Source: Algimonas arctica
Lineage (GTDB): Bacteria > Pseudomonadota > Alphaproteobacteria > Caulobacterales > Maricaulaceae
DNA: 64,000 nucleotides
NCBI RefSeq assembly: GCF_014652695.1
Contig: NZ_BMZH01000003.1
Location: forward strand, 62,001-126,000
Reading direction: 5' to 3'
The translations under genes and the position numbers were made by a program. Positions 46,981-56,307 of the stretch are shown here, piece by piece; positions within the stretch are counted from its first letter, which is position 1; each line of letters starts with the position of its first letter. The notes beneath the pieces were generated by a model. That model was not told where the DNA came from. It searched no databases and worked only from the letters and a program-made list of their open reading frames with translations.

Positions 46981-47295
46981 ATGACACGAAATATCGATCA
47001 TATCACTCAAATCGGTGGAAAAAAGCGCCCTAAAGATAAGGACGGGCAGCGCTATAGGCCGGTTGTGATTGAAACCTACCGAGTGACTAAATCAGGAAAA
47101 GGACATAGTTTACACGCCCGACCGGTTAGCGAACAAGGAAAATTCAAGCCTGAACTTGATGCCGAATGCAGCCGAGATATGAGAAGGAATTACCCCACTG
47201 GGACAAAGTTTCTGGTCTGGGCGATGCTCATCCATCGTGAAGGCACAGATTTCGTCTATACTTACGGTGGGTGGCCGCATGAGATTGTGCGTTAG
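46981..47295 (+). CDS. Hypothetical protein
   Basis: A 104-residue basic protein: MTRNIDHITQIGGKKRPKDK, then VVIETYRVTKSGKGHSLHAR and GTKFLVWAMLIHREGTDFVY, ending TYGGWPHEIVR. The strand pattern suggests a small beta-rich domain. GGGGGTAAAG lies just upstream of the ATG. It follows the broken 46695 frame by 28 bases. No family recognised. Confidence 0.55.
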   Translation: MTRNIDHITQIGGKKRPKDKDGQRYRPVVIETYRVTKSGKGHSLHARPVSEQGKFKPELDAECSRDMRRNYPTGTKFLVWAMLIHREGTDFVYTYGGWPHEIVR

Positions 47296-47762
47296 AGGTG
47301 ACAACTACGTTTAAGGGATACTCTCGAAATCAGCGGAAATTTCTATTCTAGGGGTATGTTTGGAGGCATTACACTTTCATCCGTTAAATTAATTAATATA
47401 TTTCAATCCACTAGATAGATAGCTCGTTGCCTCTTCTGCACCATTATCCTTATCTCTTCAGTGAAGTTAAGCCTCTGAAAGACACTGGGGAATCTCTTCT
47501 TTCTTTCTAACGCCCTTCTCTGATTTAACCGCTTTGCTTGACAGCGTGGTTTTGACGGCAAGTTTTTCGGGCCTTCCCGCCCGAACTCTTACACCTCCGC
47601 AACTGCGCGCCAGGCGACGGCGGGACTATGCACAGGTTCTGAAACATCATAGGGCCGCGTTTCACGGCCTGTTATTCTGAGTTGGCCATATAGATCGACG
47701 CAGTCGATTATCGCCCGACCCGATCAGGACAGCCCTGATGGTCCCCCAGACAGACTGTCCCC
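47296..47762. other. Long upstream region of the DEAD-box helicase gene
   Basis: About 465 bases with no convincing gene. A TTGACA (47538-47543) could be a -35 element but no good -10 is placed behind it. The long leader is typical of cold-regulated RNA helicase genes; that is inference. Confidence 0.35.
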
Positions 47763-49757
47763 ATGTCCAATATTACTCACGTGCATCCCGCGCTCGCGTC
47801 CGCATTGCAAAAAAAGGGGTACGAGACGCTGACCCCGGTTCAGGACGCGGTTCTGGATCCAAAACTGCAAGATCAGGATTTGCTTGTTTCGGCCCAGACC
47901 GGATCAGGAAAAACCGTTGCTTTTGGTCTGACCATGGCCTCGACTTTGCTGGGCGATGATGAGCGTTTTTTGCGCGCGGACGCGCCGCTCGCGCTTTGTA
48001 TTGCGCCGACGCGTGAGCTGGCGATGCAGGTTAAACGGGAGCTGGATTGGCTCTACAAGGACGCGGGCGCCAAGACACTGTCTTGCGTTGGCGGCATGGA
48101 CGCGCACGCCGAACGGGGCGCTTTGCGCCGCGGCGCGCATATCGTCGTCGGCACGCCCGGTCGCCTTTGTGACCATATCAATCGCGGTGCATTGGACCTG
48201 TCTTACCTGAAGGCCGTGGCCCTGGACGAAGCCGATGAGATGCTAAAAATGGGCTTCCGCGAGGAGCTGGAAATCATCCTCAATGCCGCGCCAGAAGATC
48301 GCCGAACCCTCATGTTTTCGGCCACCGTCCCCAAGTCAATTTTGGGCATGACAAAGAAATATCAACGCAATGCCGTGCGCGTGAATACGGCCGCCGAAGC
48401 CAAGCAGCACGTCGACATCGACTATAAGGCGATGAGCGTTGCCACAGCGGACAAGGAAAATGCGATCATTAATATCTTGCGATATTACGATGCCAAAAAT
48501 GCGATCGTGTTCGGCGACACCCGGGTCGCGGTAAATCGGATGACGCAACGGTTTAATAATCGCGGCTTCTCTGTCGTCACGTTGTCCGGTGAGTTGTCAC
48601 AAGCAGAACGCAGCAATGCCATCCAAGCGCTGCGCGATGGGCGCGCGCAAGTCTGTGTCGCGACCGATGTCGCGGCGCGTGGCCTTGATCTTCCGGATCT
48701 GGAACTCGTCATTCACGCGGATGTGCCGCGCAACCGCGAAGCACTTTTGCACCGCAGTGGCCGGACAGGCCGCGCGGGTCGCAAGGGCACGTCGGCCCTT
48801 ATCGTCACGCCAAACCGTCGTCGCAATGCGGAGCGCCTCTTGCAGGATGCAAACGTGACGGCCGAATGGTGTGAAGCGCCGAGCGCGGAGGCCATTACCG
48901 CCAAGGATAATGAACGGCTTCTCGCGAATATGGTCCTCGACTCCGAGATCACCGACGCAGAGCGAACCTTAGTCGTGCGCTTGCTAAAAGCCCATTCACC
49001 GGAACATATCGCAACGGCCTTTATCCGTCAGTATCGGATGGGGCAGTCTGCTCCGGAAGAATTGCTGCCTGCCAATCACAAGCCGAGCAAAGCCGGTCCA
49101 AACGGACATGGTCGCGACGCCCGCCCATCAGGACCGAGAGATGACTTTAGTGATGGCGTCTGGTTCTCCCTGAATATTGGCCGGAAGCAAAAAGCCGAAC
49201 CGAAATGGATCTTGCCAATGCTGCTTAAATCGGGCGGCCTGAAAAAAGGCGAAATTGGCGCGATCAAAATCATCGACAAGGAAACCTTTGTCGAAGTGGC
49301 GCCCCAGGGTGTTGACCGCTTTTTAAATACGATTGGCCCCGGCATGAAAATCGAAGGCGCGATCACTGTGTCGACTGTCCATGGACAACCCAATTTATCG
49401 CAACGATCCGAAGGCGGCGGGCAAAGCCGGAAACCCTATAATGACGCCCCCCGCAAACCCCGGGGTGAAAAGACATATGCGGACAAGAATAAGACCCCTT
49501 ACGAAGACCGAGGGGCTGCATCTGACACCCGTCAGGACGAACAGTCGTCGCGTGAAAAACCCGCATCGAAGAGATCGTCGGAATCGGGTGACGCTCCACT
49601 AAACCGTAAGCCCCGTAAAACGACGGATGGCGATTTTTCGAGCACGGAGAAACCAAAGAAGCCGCACAAGAAAAAAATCGCCCGCGCCGCCGCCCTGAAA
49701 TCAAAAGGCGGCGTCAAAAAGGGTGAGCGGAAAAACACTCGAAAAAAGAAGACATAA
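47763..49757 (+). CDS. DEAD-box RNA helicase with DbpA-type RNA-binding domain
   Basis: A 664-residue helicase: SAQTGSGKTVAFGL (Walker A), PTRELAMQV, GTPGRLCDHI, DEADEM (motif II), FSATVP (motif III), VATDVAARGLDLP and HRSGRTGRAGR (motif VI). A DbpA-like RNA-binding domain spans about 465-545 (DGVWFSLNIGRK, KKGEIGAIKIIDKETFVEVA). The last 110 residues are a basic, disordered Lys/Arg/Ser tail ending KKGERKNTRKKKT. It likely acts in ribosome assembly or cold adaptation (DeaD/CsdA-like). Confidence 0.93.
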   Translation: MSNITHVHPALASALQKKGYETLTPVQDAVLDPKLQDQDLLVSAQTGSGKTVAFGLTMASTLLGDDERFLRADAPLALCIAPTRELAMQVKRELDWLYKDAGAKTLSCVGGMDAHAERGALRRGAHIVVGTPGRLCDHINRGALDLSYLKAVALDEADEMLKMGFREELEIILNAAPEDRRTLMFSATVPKSILGMTKKYQRNAVRVNTAAEAKQHVDIDYKAMSVATADKENAIINILRYYDAKNAIVFGDTRVAVNRMTQRFNNRGFSVVTLSGELSQAERSNAIQALRDGRAQVCVATDVAARGLDLPDLELVIHADVPRNREALLHRSGRTGRAGRKGTSALIVTPNRRRNAERLLQDANVTAEWCEAPSAEAITAKDNERLLANMVLDSEITDAERTLVVRLLKAHSPEHIATAFIRQYRMGQSAPEELLPANHKPSKAGPNGHGRDARPSGPRDDFSDGVWFSLNIGRKQKAEPKWILPMLLKSGGLKKGEIGAIKIIDKETFVEVAPQGVDRFLNTIGPGMKIEGAITVSTVHGQPNLSQRSEGGGQSRKPYNDAPRKPRGEKTYADKNKTPYEDRGAASDTRQDEQSSREKPASKRSSESGDAPLNRKPRKTTDGDFSSTEKPKKPHKKKIARAAALKSKGGVKKGERKNTRKKKT

Positions 49758-49999
49758 TCGTCAGGGACACAGATCGGTCTCAATGCTGTGTGCATCGTCG
49801 TTCGACCTGAGGGGCGGCCCACTTCGGGTCGCGCCTCACAACGCTCTGTCCCGTCGGCTTGTCTGACAGCGCCAACGCGGCTCTATAGCTATCCGTTCCG
49901 GATGGACATGAGACCGCCCGCGAAGTCGATGAAGTTGGTGAATGAGTTGGAATAAAGCCTTCCAGCCTTATCGTTACGGACCCATGCTGGACGATAGTC

Positions 50000-50254
50000 T
50001 CAGGCCATATCCTGAATGTCGATGTCACGCGCCCCGTGGTCCAGAAGGGCCACCCGAATAGACTCAAATAGCGTGACGTCCGTAAAACAAGCGGACAGAT
50101 AATAAACGGATGTGGAGGGTAAAGGCGCCCCCGATGACGGTGTAATATCAAAAGGCGCGATGCCCAATGTTTCAAGCGCGCCGATGGCAGACGTCATCGC
50201 CTGAAAGGACGAAAAATCCGCCACCGCTTCATAAAAGGTCAATTCTTTTGACAT
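50000..50254 (-). CDS. Small hypothetical protein
   Basis: An 84-residue protein: MSKELTFYEAVADFSSFQAM, TSAIGALETLGIAPFDITPS, ending LLDHGARDIDIQDMA. The mixed alpha/beta pattern is reminiscent of small putative regulatory domains but I do not recognise it. ATG 50254 has AGGA upstream. It is divergent from the patatin gene across a palindromic site. Confidence 0.6.
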   Translation of the reverse strand: MSKELTFYEAVADFSSFQAMTSAIGALETLGIAPFDITPSSGAPLPSTSVYYLSACFTDVTLFESIRVALLDHGARDIDIQDMA

Positions 50255-50278
50255 TGCCGTCCTAATAGGTTGCCCCAT

Positions 50279-50300
50279 CATAACACGAGAGCGTGTTATG
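50279..50300. promoter_or_regulatory. Palindromic operator candidate
   Basis: CATAACAC and GTGTTATG form a perfect inverted repeat with a six-base spacer, in the gap between the divergent 50254 and 50354 genes. The symmetry and position suit binding of a dimeric regulator. Confidence 0.45.
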
Positions 50301-50353
50301 GAACAATCTAAGTGCCGGGTTCCTGAAGCCGGAAAAGGCGATATAGGAAACAG

Positions 50354-51529
50354 ATGACATCGAAAGCTATATCAGGGCTGGTTGTAACGGGCGGCGGCGC
50401 GCGCGGCGCCTACCAAGTCGGTGTTTTGAAGGCGGTGAGCGAAATTTTGGAGAGTCGGACAGAACCGTTCGATGTCATTTCCGGAATTTCCGTCGGTGGC
50501 CTAAACGCGGCGGGCTTAGCGTCCGTGCCAGAAGATTTTGTCGCCAGTGCAAAAAACTTGGAGGTGTTTTGGCGAAGTTTGACAACCGCGAAAGTCTTTG
50601 ACCCGAGGCTGCGAAAGATATTTTTGACAGCGCTTAAATTGGGCTTTGCAACGCTCTTACCCAAGCACATGTCCAACCCGCCCAAGTCGCTACTCGACAG
50701 TAGCCCGTTACGACAAACCTTGTTGGACAATATCGATTTTGGCAAAGTTGCAAAAGCGGTGCAAGATCGCGCGATAAAGGCGATCAGTGTCACCTGTTCA
50801 GGCTATGATTCAGGTTACGCCGTCACCTTCTTTGATACGCTGGGTGAGGACAATGACTGGCATCGCGTCCGCCGGGCGGGGCGAAAGCGGGTGTTGGATA
50901 TTGATGAAGTCATGGCGTCAGCAGCGCTTCCGCTTTTGTTTCCCGCCGTTAAAATTGACAATGAGTATTTCGGAGATGGGGCGTTGCGCCAGACATCACC
51001 GCTCGCGCCGGCCATTCATCTGGGGGCGGATAAATTGTTCATTATCGGTACCCGCGATAGTCCACCTGAGCCGCACGAAGAGATCGACTTTACGGCTGAA
51101 TACCCTTCGGCGGGCGATTTAGGGGGCTATGCCCTCGACATTATCTTTCACGACAGTCTTGAGTCCGACATCGAACGATTGAAGCGATTGAACACATTGG
51201 TTCGACACTTGACGCCTGAAGAAAGAGCGGGAGAAAAATTGAAAGAAATTGACGTTTTTTCCATCAACCCTTCAATCAGTCTGCGAAGCTTGGCACGGGA
51301 ACATGCGCCTGAAATGCCGCGCCGGTTACGATGGTTGATCAAGCGACGAACGGCAGAAGCGGCCATGGGACGAATTGAGAGCTATTTGCTATTTGAACCC
51401 GGATATATTGGGGCTTTAATTGATTTAGGTTATAAGGATGCCATGGCTCGGCAAGAAGAAATTCGGGATTTTTTCCCCACGAGTAAGCCCGCTTATGTCA
51501 CCACGCCAAAGAGCGTGCCAACGGCATAG
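50354..51529 (+). CDS. Patatin-like phospholipase family protein
   Basis: A 391-residue acyl hydrolase: oxyanion loop GGGARGAYQVGVLKA, nucleophile motif GISVGG (Ser of G-x-S-x-G), and catalytic Asp in GDGALRQ. Patatins hydrolyse lipid acyl esters. No signal peptide, so it acts in the cytosol or is secreted by another route. It converges with the VIT1/CCC1 gene, the coding ends overlapping by 37 bases. Confidence 0.92.
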   Translation: MTSKAISGLVVTGGGARGAYQVGVLKAVSEILESRTEPFDVISGISVGGLNAAGLASVPEDFVASAKNLEVFWRSLTTAKVFDPRLRKIFLTALKLGFATLLPKHMSNPPKSLLDSSPLRQTLLDNIDFGKVAKAVQDRAIKAISVTCSGYDSGYAVTFFDTLGEDNDWHRVRRAGRKRVLDIDEVMASAALPLLFPAVKIDNEYFGDGALRQTSPLAPAIHLGADKLFIIGTRDSPPEPHEEIDFTAEYPSAGDLGGYALDIIFHDSLESDIERLKRLNTLVRHLTPEERAGEKLKEIDVFSINPSISLRSLAREHAPEMPRRLRWLIKRRTAEAAMGRIESYLLFEPGYIGALIDLGYKDAMARQEEIRDFFPTSKPAYVTTPKSVPTA

Positions 51530-52200
51530 GTCAAGCCCATCGCGGCTAGACCCCAAAATGAGACTCGGATCGCGGCCTTGAGTTTATTGGCCCCACCGAC
51601 CTGTGCGGATACAATCCCCAAACCGATGAGCGCGACGAGGGACGATAGGCCGAGGCTCCACGCGACGACGGTGGGCGGGCTTATAATCGCGGCCAATAGA
51701 GGCAAGGCCGCGCCGATCGCGAAACTGAGAGCGGAGGTCCATGCGGCTTGAATTGGGCGCGCCTTATGCGTGTCCGTCAGCCCCAATTCATCGCGCATAT
51801 GCGCGCCAAGCGGATCAATCGCCATAAGCTGCGTCGCAACCTGCTGGGCCAAATCATCGGACAGACCGCGTTGCCTGTATATGTGTGCCAGCTCTTGCAG
51901 CTCCCCAACCGGATCCGCCTCAATAGCGGCTTTTTCGATCGCGAGATCCACGGCTTCACTATCCGCTTGCGTGCTGACCGAAACATATTCTCCCGCGGCC
52001 ATAGACAACGCGCCCGCCACCAGGGCCGCCGTTCCTGTGAGTAATAGAGCCTGATGCGACACGGAGGCCGCGGCCACGCCCATCATGACACTGGCCGTGG
52101 AAATTATACCATCATTGGCCCCGAGCACGGCCGCGCGCAGCCATCCTAACTTATGACTGACATGATGCTCATCAATATGGTCTTTGGTGGGCTTCGACAT
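51493..52200 (-). CDS. VIT1/CCC1 family iron/manganese transporter
   Basis: A 235-residue membrane protein: LGWLRAAVLGANDGIISTAS in TM1, AGALSMAAGEYVSVSTQADS in TM2, a cytoplasmic helical part (ELQELAHIYRQRGLSDDLAQ) with the acidic metal-binding face, and three further segments at the C terminus. The family moves Fe2+ or Mn2+ out of the cytosol. Single gene. Confidence 0.92.
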   Translation of the reverse strand: MSKPTKDHIDEHHVSHKLGWLRAAVLGANDGIISTASVMMGVAAASVSHQALLLTGTAALVAGALSMAAGEYVSVSTQADSEAVDLAIEKAAIEADPVGELQELAHIYRQRGLSDDLAQQVATQLMAIDPLGAHMRDELGLTDTHKARPIQAAWTSALSFAIGAALPLLAAIISPPTVVAWSLGLSSLVALIGLGIVSAQVGGANKLKAAIRVSFWGLAAMGLTYAVGTLFGVVT

Positions 52201-52299
52201 GCCGTGAGCTTATTCTTCAAAGTAAACCTTGTCAGAGGAATTTACACGTCGCCTCGCAGGCTGTGATACGGAAGGAGATTTGCAGAATGTGTCACGCGG

Positions 52300-53196
52300 T
52301 TATGGAGGACACGCACCGATCATAACCGAGTCTGACGGCGGGGTTTTATTGTAGAATTCACAGATCACATGCACCGCCTCGACAGCGGTATCAACGACCG
52401 TAAAGAGGGATAGGTCATCGGGCGCAACGAAACCTTCTTCGACCAAGAATTCAAAATCGACGACGCGGTTCCAGTAGGCGCTCCCAACCAAAATTATCGG
52501 GATCGGGTCTATTTTTTTGGTCTGAACCAAGGTGAGCACATCAAACACTTCGTCCAGCGTTCCAAAGCCCCCTGGGAACGCAACAAGTGCTTTTGCGCGC
52601 ATAAGAAAATGCATTTTCCGCAATCCAAAATAACGGAAGCGAAAGCAAAGTTCCGGTGAAATATAGGGGTTTGGGATTTGCTCTTTAGGAAGATCAATAT
52701 TGAGTCCAATGGAGCGCGCCCCGGCTTCATCGGCACCGCGATTAGCGGCTTCCATAATGCCGGGACCACCGCCCGTTACGACAACGAAGTCGGGCCGCCC
52801 CGCCACATGAAACCGCTGCGAGACAATTTTGGCGAAACGTCTCGCTTCCTCATAATAGTCCGATCTTCGAAGCTGCTTCTCAAGATCGGAGATTTTGCTC
52901 ACATCGACAGTTTCCGCATTGCGGGCAGTTTCAAGGTCAGCCTCAACCGCCTCTTTCGCCCGCAGGCGCGCGCTGCCAAACACGACGATTGTAGACTGGA
53001 TGCCTTCCCGCGTTTGCAGAAGATCGGCCTTCAGATATTCCAACTGCAACCTGACAGAGCGCAGTTCATCCAACCCTAGCAAATCAGGATCATTAGACGA
53101 CAGCCGATAGGCTTCACTCTTCATCAAGTCTTGCTGCCGTTGCGTGAGCCCTTTGGCGTCGATGTTACGTTCATTGCCGCCAAATTTTTCAGTCAT
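52300..53196 (-). CDS. LOG family protein (TIGR00730, nucleotide phosphoribohydrolase-like)
   Basis: A 298-residue Rossmann-fold protein: TIVVFGSARLRAKE, VVTGGGPGIMEAANRGADEA, IGLNIDLPKEQ and the signature PGGFGTLDEVFDVLT. The family releases the base from cytokinin-type or normal nucleotides (LonelyGuy/YgdH). The extra N-terminal ~80 residues mark the longer bacterial form. AAGGAT precedes ATG 53196. Confidence 0.9.
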   Translation of the reverse strand: MTEKFGGNERNIDAKGLTQRQQDLMKSEAYRLSSNDPDLLGLDELRSVRLQLEYLKADLLQTREGIQSTIVVFGSARLRAKEAVEADLETARNAETVDVSKISDLEKQLRRSDYYEEARRFAKIVSQRFHVAGRPDFVVVTGGGPGIMEAANRGADEAGARSIGLNIDLPKEQIPNPYISPELCFRFRYFGLRKMHFLMRAKALVAFPGGFGTLDEVFDVLTLVQTKKIDPIPIILVGSAYWNRVVDFEFLVEEGFVAPDDLSLFTVVDTAVEAVHVICEFYNKTPPSDSVMIGACPP

Positions 53197-53322
53197 TCTG
53201 AATATCCTTATGACGTTCACGGAACCGACTTTGCTAAAGGAACACGCCCTATTTTTAGGCGTGTTTTGTCTCTGACTGACACCCCATAAACAGTACGCTT
53301 TTGGCCTCAGAGACCCGACTGA

Positions 53323-53694
53323 TTAGTCTTTGGCGGGTGTCTCTTGGATCATTCTTAGGTAGGACAGCAGTCCCTCGGTTTCTTTCACAGTGAAATCGAA
53401 ATCTGGCATATCCGGATGGCCTACATGAATATGTTCACGAAAATCATCGGCCAGAGCCTCAGGATTGTACTGGCTGAGAACTATCCGCAAGGGCGGTGCA
53501 TCAGAGCGCGGACTATCCCCTGAAGGGCTCACATTGTGGCACGCCGCGCAGTGGGTTTTGGCAATATCCGCTCCCAATTCCGCATAGGGTTGCACGACCG
53601 TCGTCGGCGGAGATTTCATCGTCGGCGCTTGCACATTTTGACAGGCGACCAAGCTTATAACAGGAATGATAGTGACCGCTCTTATGATATCCAT
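53323..53694 (-). CDS. Small c-type cytochrome lipoprotein
   Basis: A 123-residue protein with a lipoprotein signal (ISLVAC), one heme site CAACH (THCAACHNVSP) and a likely axial Met in GHPDMPDFDF. A membrane-tethered monoheme cytochrome; partner unknown. GGAGGTCAA is right before the ATG. Confidence 0.87.
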   Translation of the reverse strand: MDIIRAVTIIPVISLVACQNVQAPTMKSPPTTVVQPYAELGADIAKTHCAACHNVSPSGDSPRSDAPPLRIVLSQYNPEALADDFREHIHVGHPDMPDFDFTVKETEGLLSYLRMIQETPAKD

Positions 53695-53959
53695 TTGACC
53701 TCCATGCCTGATTTCACGGCTCTAAGAAACGCGATCCTTCAGCTTCATTCCCGGCCCCGGAAATTCAGCCCGTGAGGATCCAGCCCCGTACAGCGTAAGC
53801 TTTAGAGGTTTATAGAGTTTGGGGCTACGTGATATTAAATAAGGCTCAGAGGCCGGACGCCTGGACCGATCATGCTGACGTGAAAACGTTGAGGTAGTGG
53901 GGTGACGACATTTGCCAACTGAGGTTGCGCCAACGCGTCACATCTGTGTAAACGCAAGT

Positions 53960-54370
53960 ATGGTTGAGGAGACAATACAGATCAACGCGTGGCTTTACAC
54001 AAGTGAATTTGTCGTGGCGCAATCTTGGGACGAGACAAAAGCCATGTCCGACGCGTTTTCCGCGTCCAATCAATCTTACGGGATAACGGGCTTTCTGATA
54101 AGTGATGGCCACAATGTCATGCAATATATTGAAGGCGGCGATTCAGAGCTTTCAACCCTAAAAAGCAAAATCATGAGTGACGCGCAGCACAACCGTCTCA
54201 CCACCCACTGTAATACCTCCCTTAAAGAGAGGGCTTACCCCGATTGGTCTTTGAAGGCTGTGCCCCCGTCAGACTACGAAGATCTTTTCACAGAAATCGA
54301 GGCGGCCAATCGGATGTCCCTCGGCGTGAGCATTGCCCGGATGCTGTTTGACTCCATATTTGAGAGCTAA
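53960..54370 (+). CDS. BLUF domain blue-light sensor protein
   Basis: A 136-residue single-domain BLUF-like protein: Y13 in INAWLYTSEF (flavin-contacting Tyr), N37 in SASNQSYGITGFLISDG, Q55 in NVMQYIEGG, and a C-terminal YPDWSLKAV with the semi-conserved Trp. These are the residues of the FAD photocycle. The rest is a helical tail. A TTG at 53912 is an alternative start with GGGGTG upstream. No output domain, so it should signal to a partner protein. Confidence 0.8.
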   Translation: MVEETIQINAWLYTSEFVVAQSWDETKAMSDAFSASNQSYGITGFLISDGHNVMQYIEGGDSELSTLKSKIMSDAQHNRLTTHCNTSLKERAYPDWSLKAVPPSDYEDLFTEIEAANRMSLGVSIARMLFDSIFES

Positions 54371-54434
54371 GCCGCCTGTCCGCAAAGTTTGAGGCGCGCG
54401 AATTTAACCGCTTTATTGTGTAAACGCGTGGCGG

Positions 54435-55295
54435 TTAGACGGCGTGAAACTTTGCCGCGTGCCAGCGGATATGATCGGCCATAAAAGTCGAGATGAAGTA
54501 ATAGCTATGATCATAGCCGTCTTGCATCCGTAAGCGCAGGTCGATCCCGGCGTCCGCGCACGCCGTGGCCAAGGCCTCAGGTGCCAATTGTTTAGCCAGA
54601 AAATTATCGTCTGCCCCCTGATCCACCAGAAAGCTCGGCACACGGGCGCGCCTGTCATCTGTCATATCCTCGATCAGCGCGACGGCGTCATAGTCCCGCC
54701 ACGCCTGTCGATCGTCGCCGAGATAACCACCGAGCGCTTTTTCGCCCCACGGGACTTGGGAGGGATGGCAGATCGGGGCAAAGGCAGACACGCTTTTGAA
54801 CCGATCCGGATTTCGCAAACCAATCGTCAGTGCCCCATGCCCACCCATCGAATGACCAGTGATCCCCTGCCGCGTCATGTCCGCGGGAAAATTCTGCGCG
54901 ATCAGCGAGGGCAGCTCGTCCTCAATATAGGTCCGCATCTGATAATGGGCGGCAAACGGGGCCTGCGTCGCATCGACGTAAAACCCCGCCCCTTGGCCAA
55001 AGTCATAGGCATCATCATCGGCCACACCCTCGCCGCGCGGGCTCGTGTCCGGTGCAATGAAGATAATCCCGGCCTCGGCACAGGCCGCGCGATATTCGCC
55101 CTTATCCGTGACATTGGCATGGGTGCAGGTCAGGCCCGACAAATACCATAGGACGGGGAACGGCCCCTCACCTTCCGGAACAAACACCGAAAACGTCATC
55201 GGCGTGTGTGTTGCCGTAGACGCATGGCGATACACGCCTTGCGTGCCGCCATGCGCGCGGTTGGTGGAGAGGGTTTCCAAAGCGAATTCAGTCAA
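54435..55295 (-). CDS. fghA: S-formylglutathione hydrolase
   Basis: A 286-residue alpha/beta esterase that hydrolyses S-formylglutathione to formate and glutathione, the second step of formaldehyde oxidation. Motifs: YLSGLTCTHANVTDKGEYRA, DTSPRGEGVADDDAYDFGQG, nucleophile elbow GHSMGGHGAL, and YDHSYYFISTFMADHI at the C terminus with the catalytic His. The start is a TTG three bases after the VOC stop, coupling the genes. Confidence 0.93.
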   Translation of the reverse strand: MTEFALETLSTNRAHGGTQGVYRHASTATHTPMTFSVFVPEGEGPFPVLWYLSGLTCTHANVTDKGEYRAACAEAGIIFIAPDTSPRGEGVADDDAYDFGQGAGFYVDATQAPFAAHYQMRTYIEDELPSLIAQNFPADMTRQGITGHSMGGHGALTIGLRNPDRFKSVSAFAPICHPSQVPWGEKALGGYLGDDRQAWRDYDAVALIEDMTDDRRARVPSFLVDQGADDNFLAKQLAPEALATACADAGIDLRLRMQDGYDHSYYFISTFMADHIRWHAAKFHAV

Positions 55296-55297
55296 GC

Positions 55298-55672
55298 CTA
55301 GCTACCCGAAACAAAGGCACAGACTTTATTGCCGTCTGGATCACGCAGATAAGCGCCGTAAGGATTGCCCGGCGCGCCTGAACGCGGCCCCGGTTTGCCC
55401 TCGCATGTCCCGCCATTGGCGCAGCCCGCCGAGTGGAACGCATCGACTTGCTCAGGCGTCTGCGCCTTGAACCCAATCGTGCCGCCATTGGCAAACGTCG
55501 CCGCTTCGCCGTTTCTCGGCTTGCCCACACCAAACGCACCGCCATTCGGCGAGCTGTAAAAGGCGCGCTCGCCCATCGTCTGCCCTTTAATGCCGAGCGG
55601 GCTCAGCGCCGCATCGTAAAAAGCGATGGATTTCGCGGGGTCGTTCGCGCCGACCATGATGTGTGTGAACAT
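55298..55672 (-). CDS. VOC (glyoxalase/dioxygenase superfamily) protein
   Basis: A 124-residue VOC-fold protein: MFTHIMVGANDPAKSIAFYD, GERAFYSSPNGGAFGVGKPR, and YLRDPDGNKVCAFVSGS. Members bind a metal and act on varied substrates; glutathione adducts are common. Its place between the formaldehyde genes suggests a link to glutathione chemistry (inference). GAGGAG precedes the ATG. Confidence 0.88.
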   Translation of the reverse strand: MFTHIMVGANDPAKSIAFYDAALSPLGIKGQTMGERAFYSSPNGGAFGVGKPRNGEAATFANGGTIGFKAQTPEQVDAFHSAGCANGGTCEGKPGPRSGAPGNPYGAYLRDPDGNKVCAFVSGS

Positions 55673-55719
55673 GGGTGTTCTCCTCGTTTCTCAAACAAAC
55701 ATTCAGCGTGATTAACTTA

Positions 55720-56307
55720 TTAAGCGCTATACTCTAGGCGAAAGATTTCAACTTTAGTGGCCATAGCGTCGATGGATTGCAAATATAAACCTATGTTCAA
55801 TCGAGTGTGGCCCTCAACTAATATCATTTCATTGGGCAAACTTTTATCAATAGCTGGTACATCCTGAAGTCGCGCTAAATGCCCATTTCGGTTATCTAGA
55901 CAAATTATAGGGCTCGGAAACGACGCCTCAGCCCTCATAAATTTTTCTAACCAAATTTTATCGAATGGCCATTTGCGGCTGGGATGGTCGCCGCATATAA
56001 ATTTCCCTTGATCCAATGCAGGAGTGTTATCCTCTCTAAATCTCGACCACGATGTTCTAATTTTTCTAAGTTCAGTGCTATCGATTTTTTCCCTGAAGAA
56101 GTTATACTTTTCTGACGGCACCCAATGAAAAGTGGAAAGGCCCCAATGTCTATGTAGCCACTCGCGAGCTACTTCTTCCGGAACATTTGGAAATGAAATC
56201 TGCTTGGCGCTCCACCAGTCTCTAAATGGCGTGCTGACTGCACCTGAACTATCAAAACTCGGAGCTAATTCTTCTGGATAATTATCCAACTCAATAAACC
56301 ACCACAC
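55720..56307 (-). CDS. ParB/sulfiredoxin-like fold protein, probably recently inserted
   Basis: A 195-residue protein: [20 protein letters not shown], a Trp/Lys-rich middle ([20 protein letters not shown]), and the C-terminal [20 protein letters not shown]. The LVEGHTRLN motif resembles ParB/Srx-like nuclease-fold proteins. The gene is clearly AT-richer than adhC and fghA on either side and begins with a GTG 17 bases inside adhC. It breaks an otherwise compact formaldehyde operon, which points to insertion by transfer. Function unknown. Confidence 0.6.
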   Translation of the reverse strand: MWWFIELDNYPEELAPSFDSSGAVSTPFRDWWSAKQISFPNVPEEVAREWLHRHWGLSTFHWVPSEKYNFFREKIDSTELRKIRTSWSRFREDNTPALDQGKFICGDHPSRKWPFDKIWLEKFMRAEASFPSPIICLDNRNGHLARLQDVPAIDKSLPNEMILVEGHTRLNIGLYLQSIDAMATKVEIFRLEYSA

